From Streblospio benedicti (Eukaryota; Annelida; Polychaeta; Spionida; Spionidae), in assembly GCA_019095985.1 (NCBI GenBank), contig CM032661.1:28918251-28982250 (forward strand): a DNA stretch of 64,000 nt, given 5' to 3'. This document shows, in pieces, positions 1-10,509 of this stretch. Below the pieces are notes generated by a model, which saw only the letters and a list, made by a program, of their open reading frames with translations, ran no database searches and was not told the origin of the DNA. Made by a program: the position numbers and the translations under genes. Numbering within the stretch: position 1 is the stretch's first letter; every line of letters begins with the position of its first letter.

Positions 1-640
1 TTGTGATTGTGTTGATTCTATCCTGATTCTACTATATAATATGGACATTTGAAACTCTTGTTTCCAACAGACCACTGGTCACATGACCCCTGTTCACAAG
101 GCCACTACCTTTGTGTATTTGAAAGAAAGGCTACATAGAGTTTCCTACATAGTACAATACACAACCAGGCTTTGTCTGGTCCTACATATATATTCTACAT
201 ACTAATAATAGGCCTTCATATTCAACCAAGAAACAATAACGCCCTCTACAGATAACTAAATGAAACGAAATACAACGGTTTCATTGAACTACGAATCTAA
301 TAGAGATATTACCAAATAATAGAAGGGTAGAGACCTTCGAGGGCAGACTAGCACGGAAAGCCTCAAATGGCTACTGGCAATGCTCAAACATGAATTTTTA
401 TTCCAAGCGAAAGTATTCTAGAATGAATAATGGCTTTTTATGATATAATGCATAAAACAATAGTGTCCACAACTTCTTAAATATTTGTTTATCACACTCA
501 GCAGGGGTTAAATGAATAAGGTGCTTACGGTTAAACAATCAGGTACCAAGCGTGGAAAGTTACGTAATCTAAACAACCAGCGGCGACTTCTATTGGTAAT
601 TATCAAATGATCTGTGACGCGGCTCTGTTAGCGAGGGGCA
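1..640. other. AT-rich non-coding stretch, no gene seen
   Basis: I see no sustained open frame, splice-flanked coding block or recognisable repeat here. Composition is AT-rich and unremarkable. Confidence 0.5.
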
Positions 641-647
641 CATTCCA

Positions 648-672
648 CCTTGCGGCGGCGGTCGCCGCAAGG
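648..672. repeat. GC-rich perfect hairpin
   Basis: CCTTGCGGCG is followed after a 5-base spacer by its exact reverse complement CGCCGCAAGG. It sits in a short CpG-rich patch inside AT-rich DNA. No coding or RNA function can be assigned. Confidence 0.7.
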
Positions 673-779
673 CTTGTTGAGGTCTGCGGTGTCTGCGGCG
701 TTTTCAGCATGCAGTGACAAAAATACAGTTGATGGCTGTTACACTGATAGACGTTGGACAATTAAGTAAGTACATCTAT

Positions 780-1130
780 TTAAAGCGTGCATTCTTCAAT
801 ATAGTGAAGTTGTCAACTTTTTTTTCACTGGCTGTCTGCACATTTGACCAAGTACCGGCTTTTGCTCATAACTTCGTCATTTTTTATGCTAACTAAAATC
901 CGGTTACATATTCGTAATCCTCATTAAAAATACTACAAGGAAGGCTATTTGAAGCATGCATTCTTCATAATAGTGAAGTTCAAACGTTTGTATCATTTAC
1001 AACCTACACAGGTCGTCTACATTTTTTTTCATGAAGACTGGTATTCTGCCCATATCTTCGTCAATTTCAATGCTAACTAAAATCCGATTACAGATTCATA
1101 ATCCTCACACAAAAGGAAAGTACTTTACAT
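780..1130 (+). repeat. 169-bp tandem repeat pair of a dispersed family
   Basis: Two diverged units start at 790 and 959 (CATTCTTCA...TAGTGAAGTT) and both contain the block TGCTAACTAAAATCCG followed by a TTCATAATCC-like stretch. A third copy of the same block lies at about 47495-47610, so this is an interspersed family rather than a local satellite. No long ORF or clear terminal repeats were found. Confidence 0.65.
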
Positions 1131-1200
1131 GAACGACATAAGATAAGTGATAGCTGAAAATTACCTTAGAATATTTAAAGTCGTGTTAGTTTACAATGAC

Positions 1201-1224
1201 GCGAGCGACCGGAAGTAGTCAATG
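1201..1224 (+). promoter_or_regulatory. possible ETS site with half-CRE
   Basis: ACCGGAAGT is a consensus ETS/GABP-type site and is preceded by TGACGCGAG, a half-CRE. An ATG follows at 1222 but its 77-codon frame has no recognised homology and no clear donor. This could be a small promoter or a chance match. Confidence 0.22.
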
Positions 1225-1797
1225 GACTGTTTGGTATGGATTAATTCTACTGCGCAACACGTCCCGCGCAACTGGGAACTGAAGAATACTCAGTACGTTC
1301 ATCAGTGTCGGCACAGTGTACATGGCACAACGTTTAAACGGGTGATGATTATCATTTATTTACCTTTGTCCAGTTTTGCGTTTTGCAAAATTCATGGATG
1401 CATTCCAAAAAGAGGTTTAAGATCATGCTGGATACTGCTACAATGGAATCTGTAGAGACCGTTGGCCAATATATGAGCGTCTAACACAGGATTCGACAAG
1501 TTTTTACACCACAGCAAGCCAAACCACACGATAAATACCATTCAGTCTATCTCCTTGCCATTCATTCAGGATTTTGTCGATTTCCTTAGGGACTTCGCAG
1601 AACATCTTATGCACACACACGCTATCGTCTGATGGCCATAGGAGGACAGCAGCAGCCATGTCCCGAAGCCAGGGCTTGGCATATACACGTGGCCATATTT
1701 ATTCGACACTACTCGTTTGTAGCAACGGGTTTCATCTGCTCAGTATGCGTTCATGTATATTTTGGGTATTAATTCTTTTGATTACGACCGATCAAGA

Positions 1798-1930
1798 TAG
1801 GGAGCGTTCATAAATGACTTCACCTGATTTTTGGCCTTTTTTTTTACCCCCCCCCCCTTTGCCTAACCCCTCCCGGTAAGTTGACGTCATCTTTCTTTTT
1901 CCCGACCCCCTATTTAAAATAGAAAGAACA
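1798..1930 (+). mobile_element. partial MITE, GTTCACAAAT-type terminus
   Basis: GGGAGCGTTCATAAATGACTTCA followed by C/T-rich DNA and ACGTCATCTTTC resembles the left half of the complete MITE at 17689-18108, which has the same order of motifs (terminus, 'TTTTTGGCC', C-run, 'GGTAAGT...GACGTCATC'). Only one end is present. Confidence 0.5.
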
Positions 1931-2559
1931 TGATTCTGTATACCTTGACGGCATCAAAAGTTTCTTAACCCCACTTGTATGATTACACAATGTCATAATT
2001 AACGTAGCCTGTCGAAAACGGTCTCAGTTGCTCTATAGTAAGATTTGCATCGTCGGGTGTGTTACTTTTATACTATATTGTTACCACCAACTGGACAGTG
2101 AGGCATATTAGGAGACAAATCCAGTTCGGGTGCGTGTCTCTCCTGGACAGTATAGCCCAGATTAGGTTCATTGCAGACCCCTCAACATAACCCCACACGG
2201 GGGAACCCCCTGTTGCACCCCTATGGCTTGGGCACACAAACATAAAACAGAAAGTGGCATGCCCCGTCTGAGCACCGACAACGCTGTCACCACGTATCTA
2301 AACACCCGCGACCATTACCATGATAGAGTAGGCATACAGCAAGGAGAATACAGCAAATTGAAAGTTTGCCGGGAAACTAACATCTTGCAACATCATGCTA
2401 AACTATCATCAATCATTCTTTACTCTCTGATATGGAGATAAAGTAAACCTCTTCATCGCGTCAACTGACAGTGGAAACGGACAATGAGGCAATATATGGA
2501 GCATTTTTGCAACATCCCTCTTGCCACTGTTACATGTACAAACATCTCTGACCTCTCAC

Positions 2560-2790
2560 CCGTATAGGTATATTCTCCTATTGGGACGGGTTTATGAGGA
2601 AGTGGGATGTGGGAAAATGGCCAAAAAAGAGGAATATAGGATTTCATGGAAGTGAGATGTGTGAAAACGCAAAATAATTTGTGGAATATGGAGAAAGAGT
2701 TAAAAAAATAGGGATGTCGGAAATAAGGCCAAAAACATTAGGGATGTGGTGATTTCATGACCCCTTATAACACCCCCCTATTGCAACTGA
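2560..2790 (+). repeat. GGGATGTGGG-type dispersed repeat
   Basis: Imperfect subunits of about 45-55 bp contain AGTGGGATGTGGGAAAA...GGCCAAAAA and end in GATTTC and a C-rich tail. The same arrangement recurs at 27660-27810 and more weakly at 18820-18905. No ORF and no terminal repeats were defined. Confidence 0.55.
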
Positions 2791-2947
2791 TCTATCACTT
2801 ACTGAGTGTTTACTGTTAGACTCACTTATTCGCCCCACTCTCCCTTCACGTGACTGTCTCGGCGATATGGGCGGCACATCTGTCTCGTGCTGATAGCGGC
2901 GTCTTGGTGCACAGATGTCAGCAGCTTATGTAAACTGTGTAATGTCC

Positions 2948-3073
2948 ATGTCCAATAAAAACAACCTTATTTTCACAGGGTTTTTTTACACGTCCGCCAT
3001 CGATCCCACATATGAAACACATGAAATCCTTTAAGCGCCCCCCCCCTTTTCCCCCAAAACCTGGATCTGCCAT
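2948..3073 (-). mobile_element. MITE of the GGCAGATCCAGG family
   Basis: The block carries ACACGTCCGCCATCGATC, ATGAAATCC, a C-run and the terminus CCTGGATCTGCC. Matching copies lie at 9227-9382, 14850-15046, 42594-42752 and 57981-58132. Orientation relative to the other copies is given from the CCTGGATCTGCC end. Confidence 0.6.
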
Positions 3074-3079
3074 GGATGA

Positions 3080-4060
3080 AGTGACCACCTCAGTGGCGTG
3101 GTAAGACAACCTGAGAGTTAAGATAGAATGGTCATGATACTTTCTAGCATTTTAAACACGCATTATAAACAGTCTCTCTGCGTACAATGCAATATAAATT
3201 TTGAAGAAAGGACCAGAAAGTCATAGCCTCTTCAATGCGTAAAGTAGCGTGGACCCACGACTTTCTTATATGTGTAGCTGTGCTAACAGTAAAGACGGGG
3301 GATAGCTTGATGAAGTGAATTGCTGCCCTGTGTAATCACGTATCTAATGATGATTACACCCTGTCACAAACATTGACTTTAAAACGTGGTATAACATGGT
3401 TATTGAGCAGGGCACATAGTGTGCGATGGGAAATATAAACGTACATGTACACGTATGTATGCTAGTACTAATACAGTTTATATTGAGAATATACAGGGTG
3501 TATAATCATGGTATAAAAATGTAAAAATGTTAATATAGACAAAACACAAATAAACACGTGAGACAAAACACAAGAATAGCACCATATCTAAAGATAGAAG
3601 TTACTTAAAATCACATAACATTAATTTAAAATCAAATCAAATCACAGTTCTCTGATATGAACATGAAGTACTCTTAATATAGAATTAAGTCATGACAATT
3701 TCTTGTATCAGACTGCACTGTGAGGCTTCATGTCTTTTTATGAAACCTGTTATGCTTTTTCTCAGTAAAACATTAAAATGGTGAGCATCGTATTCAGCAA
3801 ATATACATGAAAAACCCAACATTCGTTAAGATTCATGAGAATCTTAAAAACTCTGTTGTATACAATTCTAATGCGACGCAGTGATTCTGCATTGAAATTA
3901 CACCATAAATGAAAACAATAAAAATTTGTACAGTACAGTATGTAGGTAGCTTGCTAAATAATTGAACTTCATTCTTCTGTAATTGCCATAACACCATGGT
4001 GATAATGTTGTTAGTGACAAACTGTCCAACGTAGCCCTTTTGATGGGGACGTTATGATAT
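3080..4060. other. AT-rich stretch, no gene seen
   Basis: Frames are interrupted throughout and I recognise no repeat family or splice-flanked coding block here. Confidence 0.45.
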
Positions 4061-4335
4061 CTCCTTGCCGCCGGTTACAGAGATAAACATCCCATCGGAC
4101 TCGCAGACGACATATCAGTTTGTCGCAATCCCGACACGTATCTGGCATTAATAGCGCCTGGTCCGAGACCGGGAATAATGAGCTCTGAATTGTTTATGAG
4201 ACGCTGACAGCCATTAAAATGAGAAGGATCTCACGCGTTATTGCGCGATTATGTAATTTCCAGAGATGCGGAGGTAATTGCGTTCTCGTAATACCGCTGA
4301 CAGCTAATGTATAAATGTAAATGCGGTGGTTTATA
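4060..4335. promoter_or_regulatory. candidate cis-regulatory element
   Basis: Dense TAAT/ATTA and other factor-like motifs occur in a block that differs in texture from its surroundings. The 10-mer CGCTGACAGC occurs exactly at 4202-4211 and 4295-4304; each contains the MEIS/TGIF-type core TGACAG and is followed by a homeodomain core (CATTAA or TAATG). TTATTGCGCGATTATG lies between them. This is an inference from motif clustering only. Confidence 0.3.
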
Positions 4336-4414
4336 GCCGTGATTCAAGTCTTGTTATCACGATTTTAAATTTTACAACAGGTCCTTGGAACAATAATTGA
4401 TAATTTCTCACCTA

Positions 4415-4600
4415 CAGCTAGTAGAACCTCTCTATTAGGACCACCTTTGGGACCAGTGTTAGATGGTCTTAATAGAGAGGTGGTCTCTATACAGACGTGC
4501 ATTTGGGTAGCTTTATGAAGGTTTGGGACCGTGAAAAGTGGTCTCATTTTATTGGTGGTCTCAATAGAGAGGTGCTCTTAATTGGAGGTTCTATTGTACT
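4415..4600 (+). mobile_element. pogo/Tigger-like MITE
   Basis: Ends read AGTAGAACCTCTCTATT and GGAGGTTCTATTGTA, an imperfect terminal inverted repeat with the GAACCTC signature of pogo-like Tc1/mariner elements. Internal repeats of TAATAGAGAGGTGGTC pair with the ends. Related copies lie at 28488-28652, 39713-39865 and 42250-42419; the last has a clean TA duplication. Too short to code for a transposase. Confidence 0.65.
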
Positions 4601-4611
4601 TGCATTTGCAG

Positions 4612-4830
4612 TGCACAATCCTAATCACTAACACTATCACTAACTCAATCTTTCAGCCCAATGACTTGTACCTTATTAACTTGCATAGGTGCCACAGAGC
4701 AGTGTGCAACTATTTAAGTAAGAGTTTGCTCAACACCCACAACTAGATCATACCAGGAGTGGATCCTTTGACCTTTTGTTCGCGAGTCCAACTCCCTATA
4801 TCCATTATTCACTCGGCCACAGAAGCACTC
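4612..4830 (-). mobile_element. tRNA-derived SINE, degenerate copy
   Basis: On the minus strand this matches the better SINE at 10305-10500: GAGTTTGCTCAACACCC in plus orientation, then the GTGCCACAGAGCAGTGTGCA block, and a TCACTAA-type simple tail. The tRNA-like head is diverged. Confidence 0.6.
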
Positions 4831-5529
4831 ATCACAACCTTCTGTCTTCTCATCGTGGAATCCATATCAATGTCTTGATTTTCTATAAGCATTCTTACAA
4901 TTGCAGATTGAATAGAAATCATGCAATAGTTGTAAATGTTGCTGTCTTCCACGTGAACATAAAAAAGAAGACAAACATGCAAATAAATATATATTAATCA
5001 ATAATACCATAGTAAAGAGAACCTGCGCAATGCTAAAACATCATTACAAATATTGTCAAACAAAAACACAACAATATATATTAACAATGTACACGCAACA
5101 CCATATGAGACGACCCAGGAGTGCCAGGATGGCAATGTCGTTTGGCGTCAAGTAATGTGCCATGATGACAGACAAGGAGCACACTCTATTGCTCATGGTC
5201 CATCAGCAAGACGTACGGCTCCACCTAATCAGGCATTAGGTGAAACTTCACTGACAGTCACTCCTGGAAAGAGGCTATAAAGAAAGCAGACGGCCCTGAA
5301 GTACACAGTCACTCAGCTTGTGCGCGGACATGATTTCTTATATTCTAAAACGCCGTCCCTAGAGGACATCTAGGCGGACTGAGCGTCACAGCAACAGACT
5401 GCCCTTTACATCGGGGGACTAAAATTTACATGAAGGTATCCACTCTTTACATTTATTACAATAGAACACTGTGACACTAGAATTTTATAACGTAAATTCC
5501 AAGTAATGTTCATTTGCGCTTGTAGGCAT

Positions 5530-5945
5530 TTTAATTGGGATTTTTAAAATGGCAAGAGGCTTTGTCAGAGGGTGCATATTGCATAATTTAGTTGCTGTTA
5601 TTTTAAAGGCTCTTGAATTAAATTCCCTGAGCAATAGGTTATCTGAGAAAAGTAGTAACTCATGTTGTGAGTATGGGAAGAGTTCAGACTAGTAATACGA
5701 CGCGATTGCAAGTTTAATGAGGCATTTGAAGGCAAGTGTTATAAGCTTGTATATTATGCGTTGCATGACTTCGAGCCAGTGAAGACGTTTTCAAAACAGG
5801 AGTAAGATGTTCATACTTTCTAGGTAGAGTTACTACCCACACAGCAGTGCTATGGATACGCCGCAGACGTTGGATCTGACAGTCAGGTAAATCATAAAGA
5901 AGTGGATTTCCATTATCCAATTTACAAAGCGTCAGACATTTCTTC
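5530..5945 (-). pseudogene. CR1/L2-like LINE reverse transcriptase remnant
   Basis: The minus strand encodes the C-terminal part of a non-LTR reverse transcriptase. Readable pieces are LDNGNPLLYDLPDCQIQRL, RKYEHLTPVLK and then, after a frameshift near 5790, WLEVMQRIIYKLITLAFKCL. Farther on, past a stop, SDNLLLREFNSRAFKITATK follows. These match in order the 'LDYGNSLLYGLP...NSAARLVT...HITPVLK.LHWLPV..RI.YK...L.FKCL' signature of CR1/L2-group LINEs. The 5' part, endonuclease and 3' tail are absent, so this is a 5'- and 3'-truncated, inactive fragment. Confidence 0.8.
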
Positions 5946-6565
5946 AACCTCCAAGTACGAATCACATAACGTTCTCGTTCTACGAATAGGACTAGTAATT
6001 CCAAGGAGGCTCGTTCTGAAGGTTGACATTTCTGCTAATTGAAACCAAATCAGACGTAGTGTCGTTGTAGCAAGTGTTACATTGTACTATTGTTTCAGAG
6101 AAGTGTTGCTTTGGCGACAGAAGTATCCGTTCCCCATCCGTGTCTCACCTGCAACCGCACCGTAAACCTTTGCTGATATCAAATTGACATTCGTGGCTGT
6201 GAGACTGGGGCTTTAATAATACGCTGCACATGAATGATGGCTCTCGGGTGACGTGACACGTCTATGACACGCGTTCTAGCAACGCTATGCTTGAATAGCG
6301 TTGCTGGAGAAATATATGCTCAGGCAGTAGTGATTTGAAATGGAGATGACTGTTACGGACCCGAAGTAATTGCCAATGCATGGCATTTTTGGCAGTAATT
6401 TCCGACTGCTTAATGTTGGCCATCCATATAGTAGGCATACATGTAGCTGATGTTACATAGACACATCGATATTTACAAACATTTTTACAGAGAATGTGAA
6501 AGGTTGTTTTATTTTGAGACCTAACTCTGGTAATCGCACAGACAACCATTATAACTCACCCCATA

Positions 6566-6687
6566 AATCAATCAATCAATGAATCAATGAATGAATGAAT
6601 GAATGAATGAATGAATGAATCAATCAATAAATAAATAAATAAATAAATAAATAAATCAAGCAAGCAAGCAAGCAAACAAACAAACAA
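6566..6687. repeat. compound AATC/AATG/AATA/AAGC/AAAC microsatellite
   Basis: Consecutive tetranucleotide runs shift unit stepwise from AATC through AATG and AATA to CAAG and CAAA. Confidence 0.95.
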
Positions 6688-7029
6688 AAGAACAACATTA
6701 ACAAGAGTAGCCATAAGTAAATTGCTGGATACAAAGCAGAAGGCTGATTTAACAGATTATTTAACACAATTGATACTATGGTTAAAAATAACAAACGACG
6801 AAAACGAAAACTAGATCAAAAGTGTTCAAAGAACACTGCGTCGCTAGAACGACGTTGACTTATGGGCAATTAAGATATATACTGAAATAATGTATACTTT
6901 ACAATCAAGAAATTTATGAATTTAAGGAGAAAACATCAGAATGAATCACAATCAATATATCCAGCATAAAGATATTTGTGTTGCCATACAATAGTACTGG
7001 ATAACACGATGATAATCAATATCAGTTTC

Positions 7030-7252
7030 AAATCCAATAATCAATTTTGCTGCTTGGTTGGAATGTTGTTTTTTTTCTTGCTGGCTAAGTGCATTGAATA
7101 TCATTAAAAATGTCATAAAAGCGCTTCTAGAAAACAAAATGTAATTGGCAGAGTGCCCAAAATCGAATCACTTTGGGGTCGCCTCATACCTCATAGTCGT
7201 GTAAAGTTTGAACGAAATCGGTGCAACGGTTAAAGCTCTAGCTTGTTCGGAG
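7030..7252 (+). mobile_element. element block preceding the ACAT array, copy A
   Basis: The block from about 7030 (AATCAATTTTGCTGCTTGG) to 7252 matches 61730-62120. Highlights are AAGTGCATTGAATATCATT, CATAAAAGCGCTTCTAGAAA and GTGTAAAGTTTGAACGAAATC. The last resembles the 3'-terminal region of many RTE-like LINEs, which end in a tetranucleotide repeat. Copy B has about 175 extra bases (61777-61951) that are absent here. The family is not settled: a LINE 3' end or a Helentron-like non-autonomous element would both fit. Confidence 0.55.
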
Positions 7253-7403
7253 ACATACATACATACATACATACATACATACATACATACATACATACAT
7301 ACATACATACATACATACATACATACATACATACATACATACATACATACATACATACATACATACATACATACATACATACATACATACATACATACAT
7401 ACA

Positions 7404-7437
<34 letters not shown>

Positions 7438-7716
7438 CATACATACATACATACATACATACATACATACATACATACATACATACATACATACATACAT
7501 ACATACATACATACATACATACATACATACATACATACATACATACAACATACATACATACATACATACATACATACATACATACATACATACATACATA
7601 CATACATACATACATACATACATACATACATACATACATACATACATACATACATACATACATACATACATACATACATACATACATACATACATACATA
7701 CATACATACATACATA
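7253..7716. repeat. (ACAT)n microsatellite, 464 bp
   Basis: Near-perfect tetranucleotide array with two small interruptions, near 7433 and 7547. It starts directly after an element block shared with 61960-62120, where the same array has only about four units. Open frames across it in all phases are repeat artefacts. Confidence 0.98.
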
Positions 7717-7820
7717 GTTAGTTAGTTAGTTAGTTAGTTAGATAGTTACATAGTTAGTTAGTTACAAACGAACGAAACACATAGCTTTCTTCAGCAGCTG
7801 AGCTGAAGCTACGCAACAAA
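7717..7820 (+). mobile_element. (GTTA)n run and terminal hairpin of the ACAT element, copy A
   Basis: After the ACAT array come (GTTA)n units to 7764 and then a hairpin, CTTCAGC at 7789-7795 pairing with GCTGAAG at 7802-7808, followed by ACGCAAC. Copy B ends the same way: CGCTTCAG pairs with CTGAAGCG at 62170-62188, followed by ACGCAAT. The array therefore lies inside the element, not at its end. Confidence 0.55.
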
Positions 7821-8189
7821 ACAAAACAAAACAAAAAGCAAATACAACAGACAGCAAACACACGGCAAAAACAGCTAAAAACAATAAAGGATTCCAGAAA
7901 CTAAATGGTGTTGTTTGGCATTGAGAACGAGGCCATCCAGTGACGTCACTGCGTCCAACAAGGTCAGACGGAGAGCAAACGATAAAAGTGTGTGTAACAG
8001 AATTCTTGGGAAAGTCATTAGATATCCATTCAGAAAAATAGCAGCACTTACGCCCCCCATCTAAAACGTCAATCATAATCAAGCGGTATCGGCCAAGTGG
8101 AGAAAACTTTGTTACTGTCTGAGTAGTTGCCAATGTTTTTTTTCTCATCATCACCCAGATACTGAAATGTAGAATAATCATGATAATGA

Positions 8190-9220
8190 CTTATGAGACG
8201 CCGGACAATTTGCCAAGCATGCAAATATCTTTATAGCAATAGTTCTGTAAGTGAGTGATGCGATGCAAGTGTCCGAGGGGGATGGGGTTACAGCACCCAC
8301 CAATTTAGCCCCCCACTTACGGTGGAGATGTAATGCCTCTTATTTATTGAATCATGGGTATGGTGTGTTCTAGCGGCAAGAAATGGACGTATAATTATAT
8401 GAGTGATGACTTGGTCTAGGGGTAATTGAAACAACCCATCTTTAAAGTGGTCTTGGGAAGAGAAACCACCATAAATTTCCTCAAACAGTCCGAAATCTGA
8501 AACTCACCCACTTTATACCAAAAATGTAAACCACACACGGTGAATAAGGCCAGGCTAGTGGCTTTGAAATCCTCCAACATTTAGAATCTTACCGGGAAGT
8601 GTCTTATAAAAAAGATATATTAAGGTAATATCGTGTTTGAAAAGGATACCAATGACATGGTGTAAATGGTGTAGTCAGCTACTAGTACATCTACATTTGT
8701 AAATTTTATTAGAATGAAACCAAGACAAGTTTTATTTGCACCTCTTCTAGTTTGTGTGTTTTTTCGGGGGAGGGGGGGGTTCTGTATGATAGTGTACGGG
8801 TGTTCACACTCTATGACCATTTGAGCAATGTAAGGGCCAGCCAAATTCAGCTATTAGGTAAAAGCACTGTTTTCGCATGGAGGCGGGGGCTCGCGTATAA
8901 GTTCAATAGATCGCTTATCGTAGATTCTAGAGCGATGTGAAAAACGTGAAATCTCATATCCTACACTGGATCCGCCACTGACGGCGTGGCCTTTGGCATG
9001 CCTTTGTCGTGACTTAATACTTCATACTTCACATCAATACTCTTTACACCTGCTTTTGAGCTGGTGTTATCTGTGCTTACAGCGAGCAGCCGCCCGTAGT
9101 TTGATTATGTCAGCCTGTAGCAGATGTCCGGCACCACTTACACTGCTGCTATACGCGATAAGCTGGCACACAGAATAGGGCCGTCAATGGGTAAAGTGGG
9201 AAACACGACAGTGCTTAGAG
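8190..9220. other. non-coding stretch with a MITE end
   Basis: No supported gene. CTGGATCCGCCACTGACGG near 8966-8985 is a lone terminus related to the GGCAGATCCAGG MITE family. Confidence 0.4.
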
Positions 9221-9226
9221 ACCACC

Positions 9227-9382
9227 GGCAGACCCAGGTTGTCAGAAGGGGTATGGGCACTGAAGTTATTTCAAGGGTCTAGTATGTGCAATCGATGGCG
9301 GTCATGCCAAAAACCCTACAAAAATGAAGTATTTTGGTAGAAAAGGGGGGCGCGTGCCCCCTGCATCCCTGAATCTGCTTAT
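9227..9382 (+). mobile_element. MITE of the GGCAGATCCAGG family
   Basis: Begins GGCAGACCCAGG, contains GCAATCGATGGCGGTCATGC and AGGGGGGCGCGTGCCCC, and ends CCTGAATCTGC. It aligns with 42594-42752 over its length. Confidence 0.6.
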
Positions 9383-9879
9383 GCAGACACGCTTGCTTTT
9401 TGTTCTGGGAAAAAAGCTAAAATAAACAAACAACACAAGCAAAACAACACACTTTTTTCTAGTCACCTACAGTTCTGTGTTTGTATACAAACACTTACAT
9501 GAGGGCTACAACAATATGTAATATCCTACAAGGGTTACACTACTGAGCCTGTTCTGTTCTGCACAATAGCTGCATTCCTTCTTTGTATTCCTAGTTGGTA
9601 ATCTGTTATAAACAGTGACATAATACCAATTTGTCTCCACACCTCGTCAGCACAACGGGACGGTAGCTTCAGCGGAGCGATAAACAGCTACAGCTGGGGT
9701 AAGACAGGCCAGAATATCGAAGCCGAATCTTTTTTGCTGCACATCAGCCATTGGTAATTGCATTTTGGTCATACATAGACGAATATTGATATGCATAACA
9801 ATCCTACTATCAAATACCCGTATTTTTTACTCGCCAACCACATAGTAAAAAAGTCACGAATGAACACTTCAGATCGGCT

Positions 9880-10011
9880 CTCTGAGTATCAGATGTCAAA
9901 TTGACCTCTGAAATGTTCATTACACTTCTGAGATTGAAAGCCCGTGGTTGGTTACAATTTTAATGAGCAATGGTTTTGCTTCCGAAGTCTGTTTACATCT
10001 GATACTCAGAG
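9880..10011. repeat. 17-bp perfect inverted repeat with 98-bp spacer
   Basis: CTCTGAGTATCAGATGT at 9880-9896 has its exact reverse complement at 9995-10011. The spacer is not simple sequence. It may be the ends of a small TIR element, but no target duplication was found. Confidence 0.6.
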
Positions 10012-10304
10012 TGCGGTCCGGTGGCAATAACCCGTGACACGTATTTCAGCACAATGCATGGTTCCTGTACGGCAGTCTCCTGTCTCCTGTTGGTAGCTGT
10101 AAGATGACATCTGAAGCAGAGTCACACACCCTGGCATCCGTGCCTATCACACAGGCCTCTTATGCAAGGCACAGTACGCATGGTGAAGTATTGCGCTGAC
10201 CTGCTCTAATTTTGAGTCAACTTTCCCACTTTCTCTTCAAGCATACACTTAAAATATGATCACAGGCATGATAGGTGTTGGTTTTAAAGGTTAAAACTAA
10301 CTGT

Positions 10305-10500
10305 TATATGTGCTTCCGTGAGGGAGTTGACCTCTGACCAGGTCGTGGGTTCGATTCTTAGTCAGGTCTGGTGGGGAGCGTTGAGCAAACTCATCCCTAT
10401 AGCAGTTGCACACTGCTCTGTGGCACCTAAGTGTTAATTAGATACAGGCCATTGGGTTGAAAGAGTGAGTGAGTGATTGAGTGATCGTGTGGGTGATTAG
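10305..10500 (+). mobile_element. tRNA-derived SINE
   Basis: The head contains the pol III B box in GTGGGTTCGATTCTT. It is followed by the family body GAGCAAACTC...TGCACACTGCTCTGTGGCACC and a (GAGT)n-like tail. Three more copies occur on the minus strand, at 4612-4830, 43625-43800 and 58145-58270. Confidence 0.7.
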
Positions 10501-10509
10501 CATTTTGCG

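Noticed and set aside
7168-7725. Long open frames of 157-179 codons (MYVC and TYIH repeats) on both strands
   Set aside because: They are translations of the (ACAT)n array, open in several frames by composition alone.
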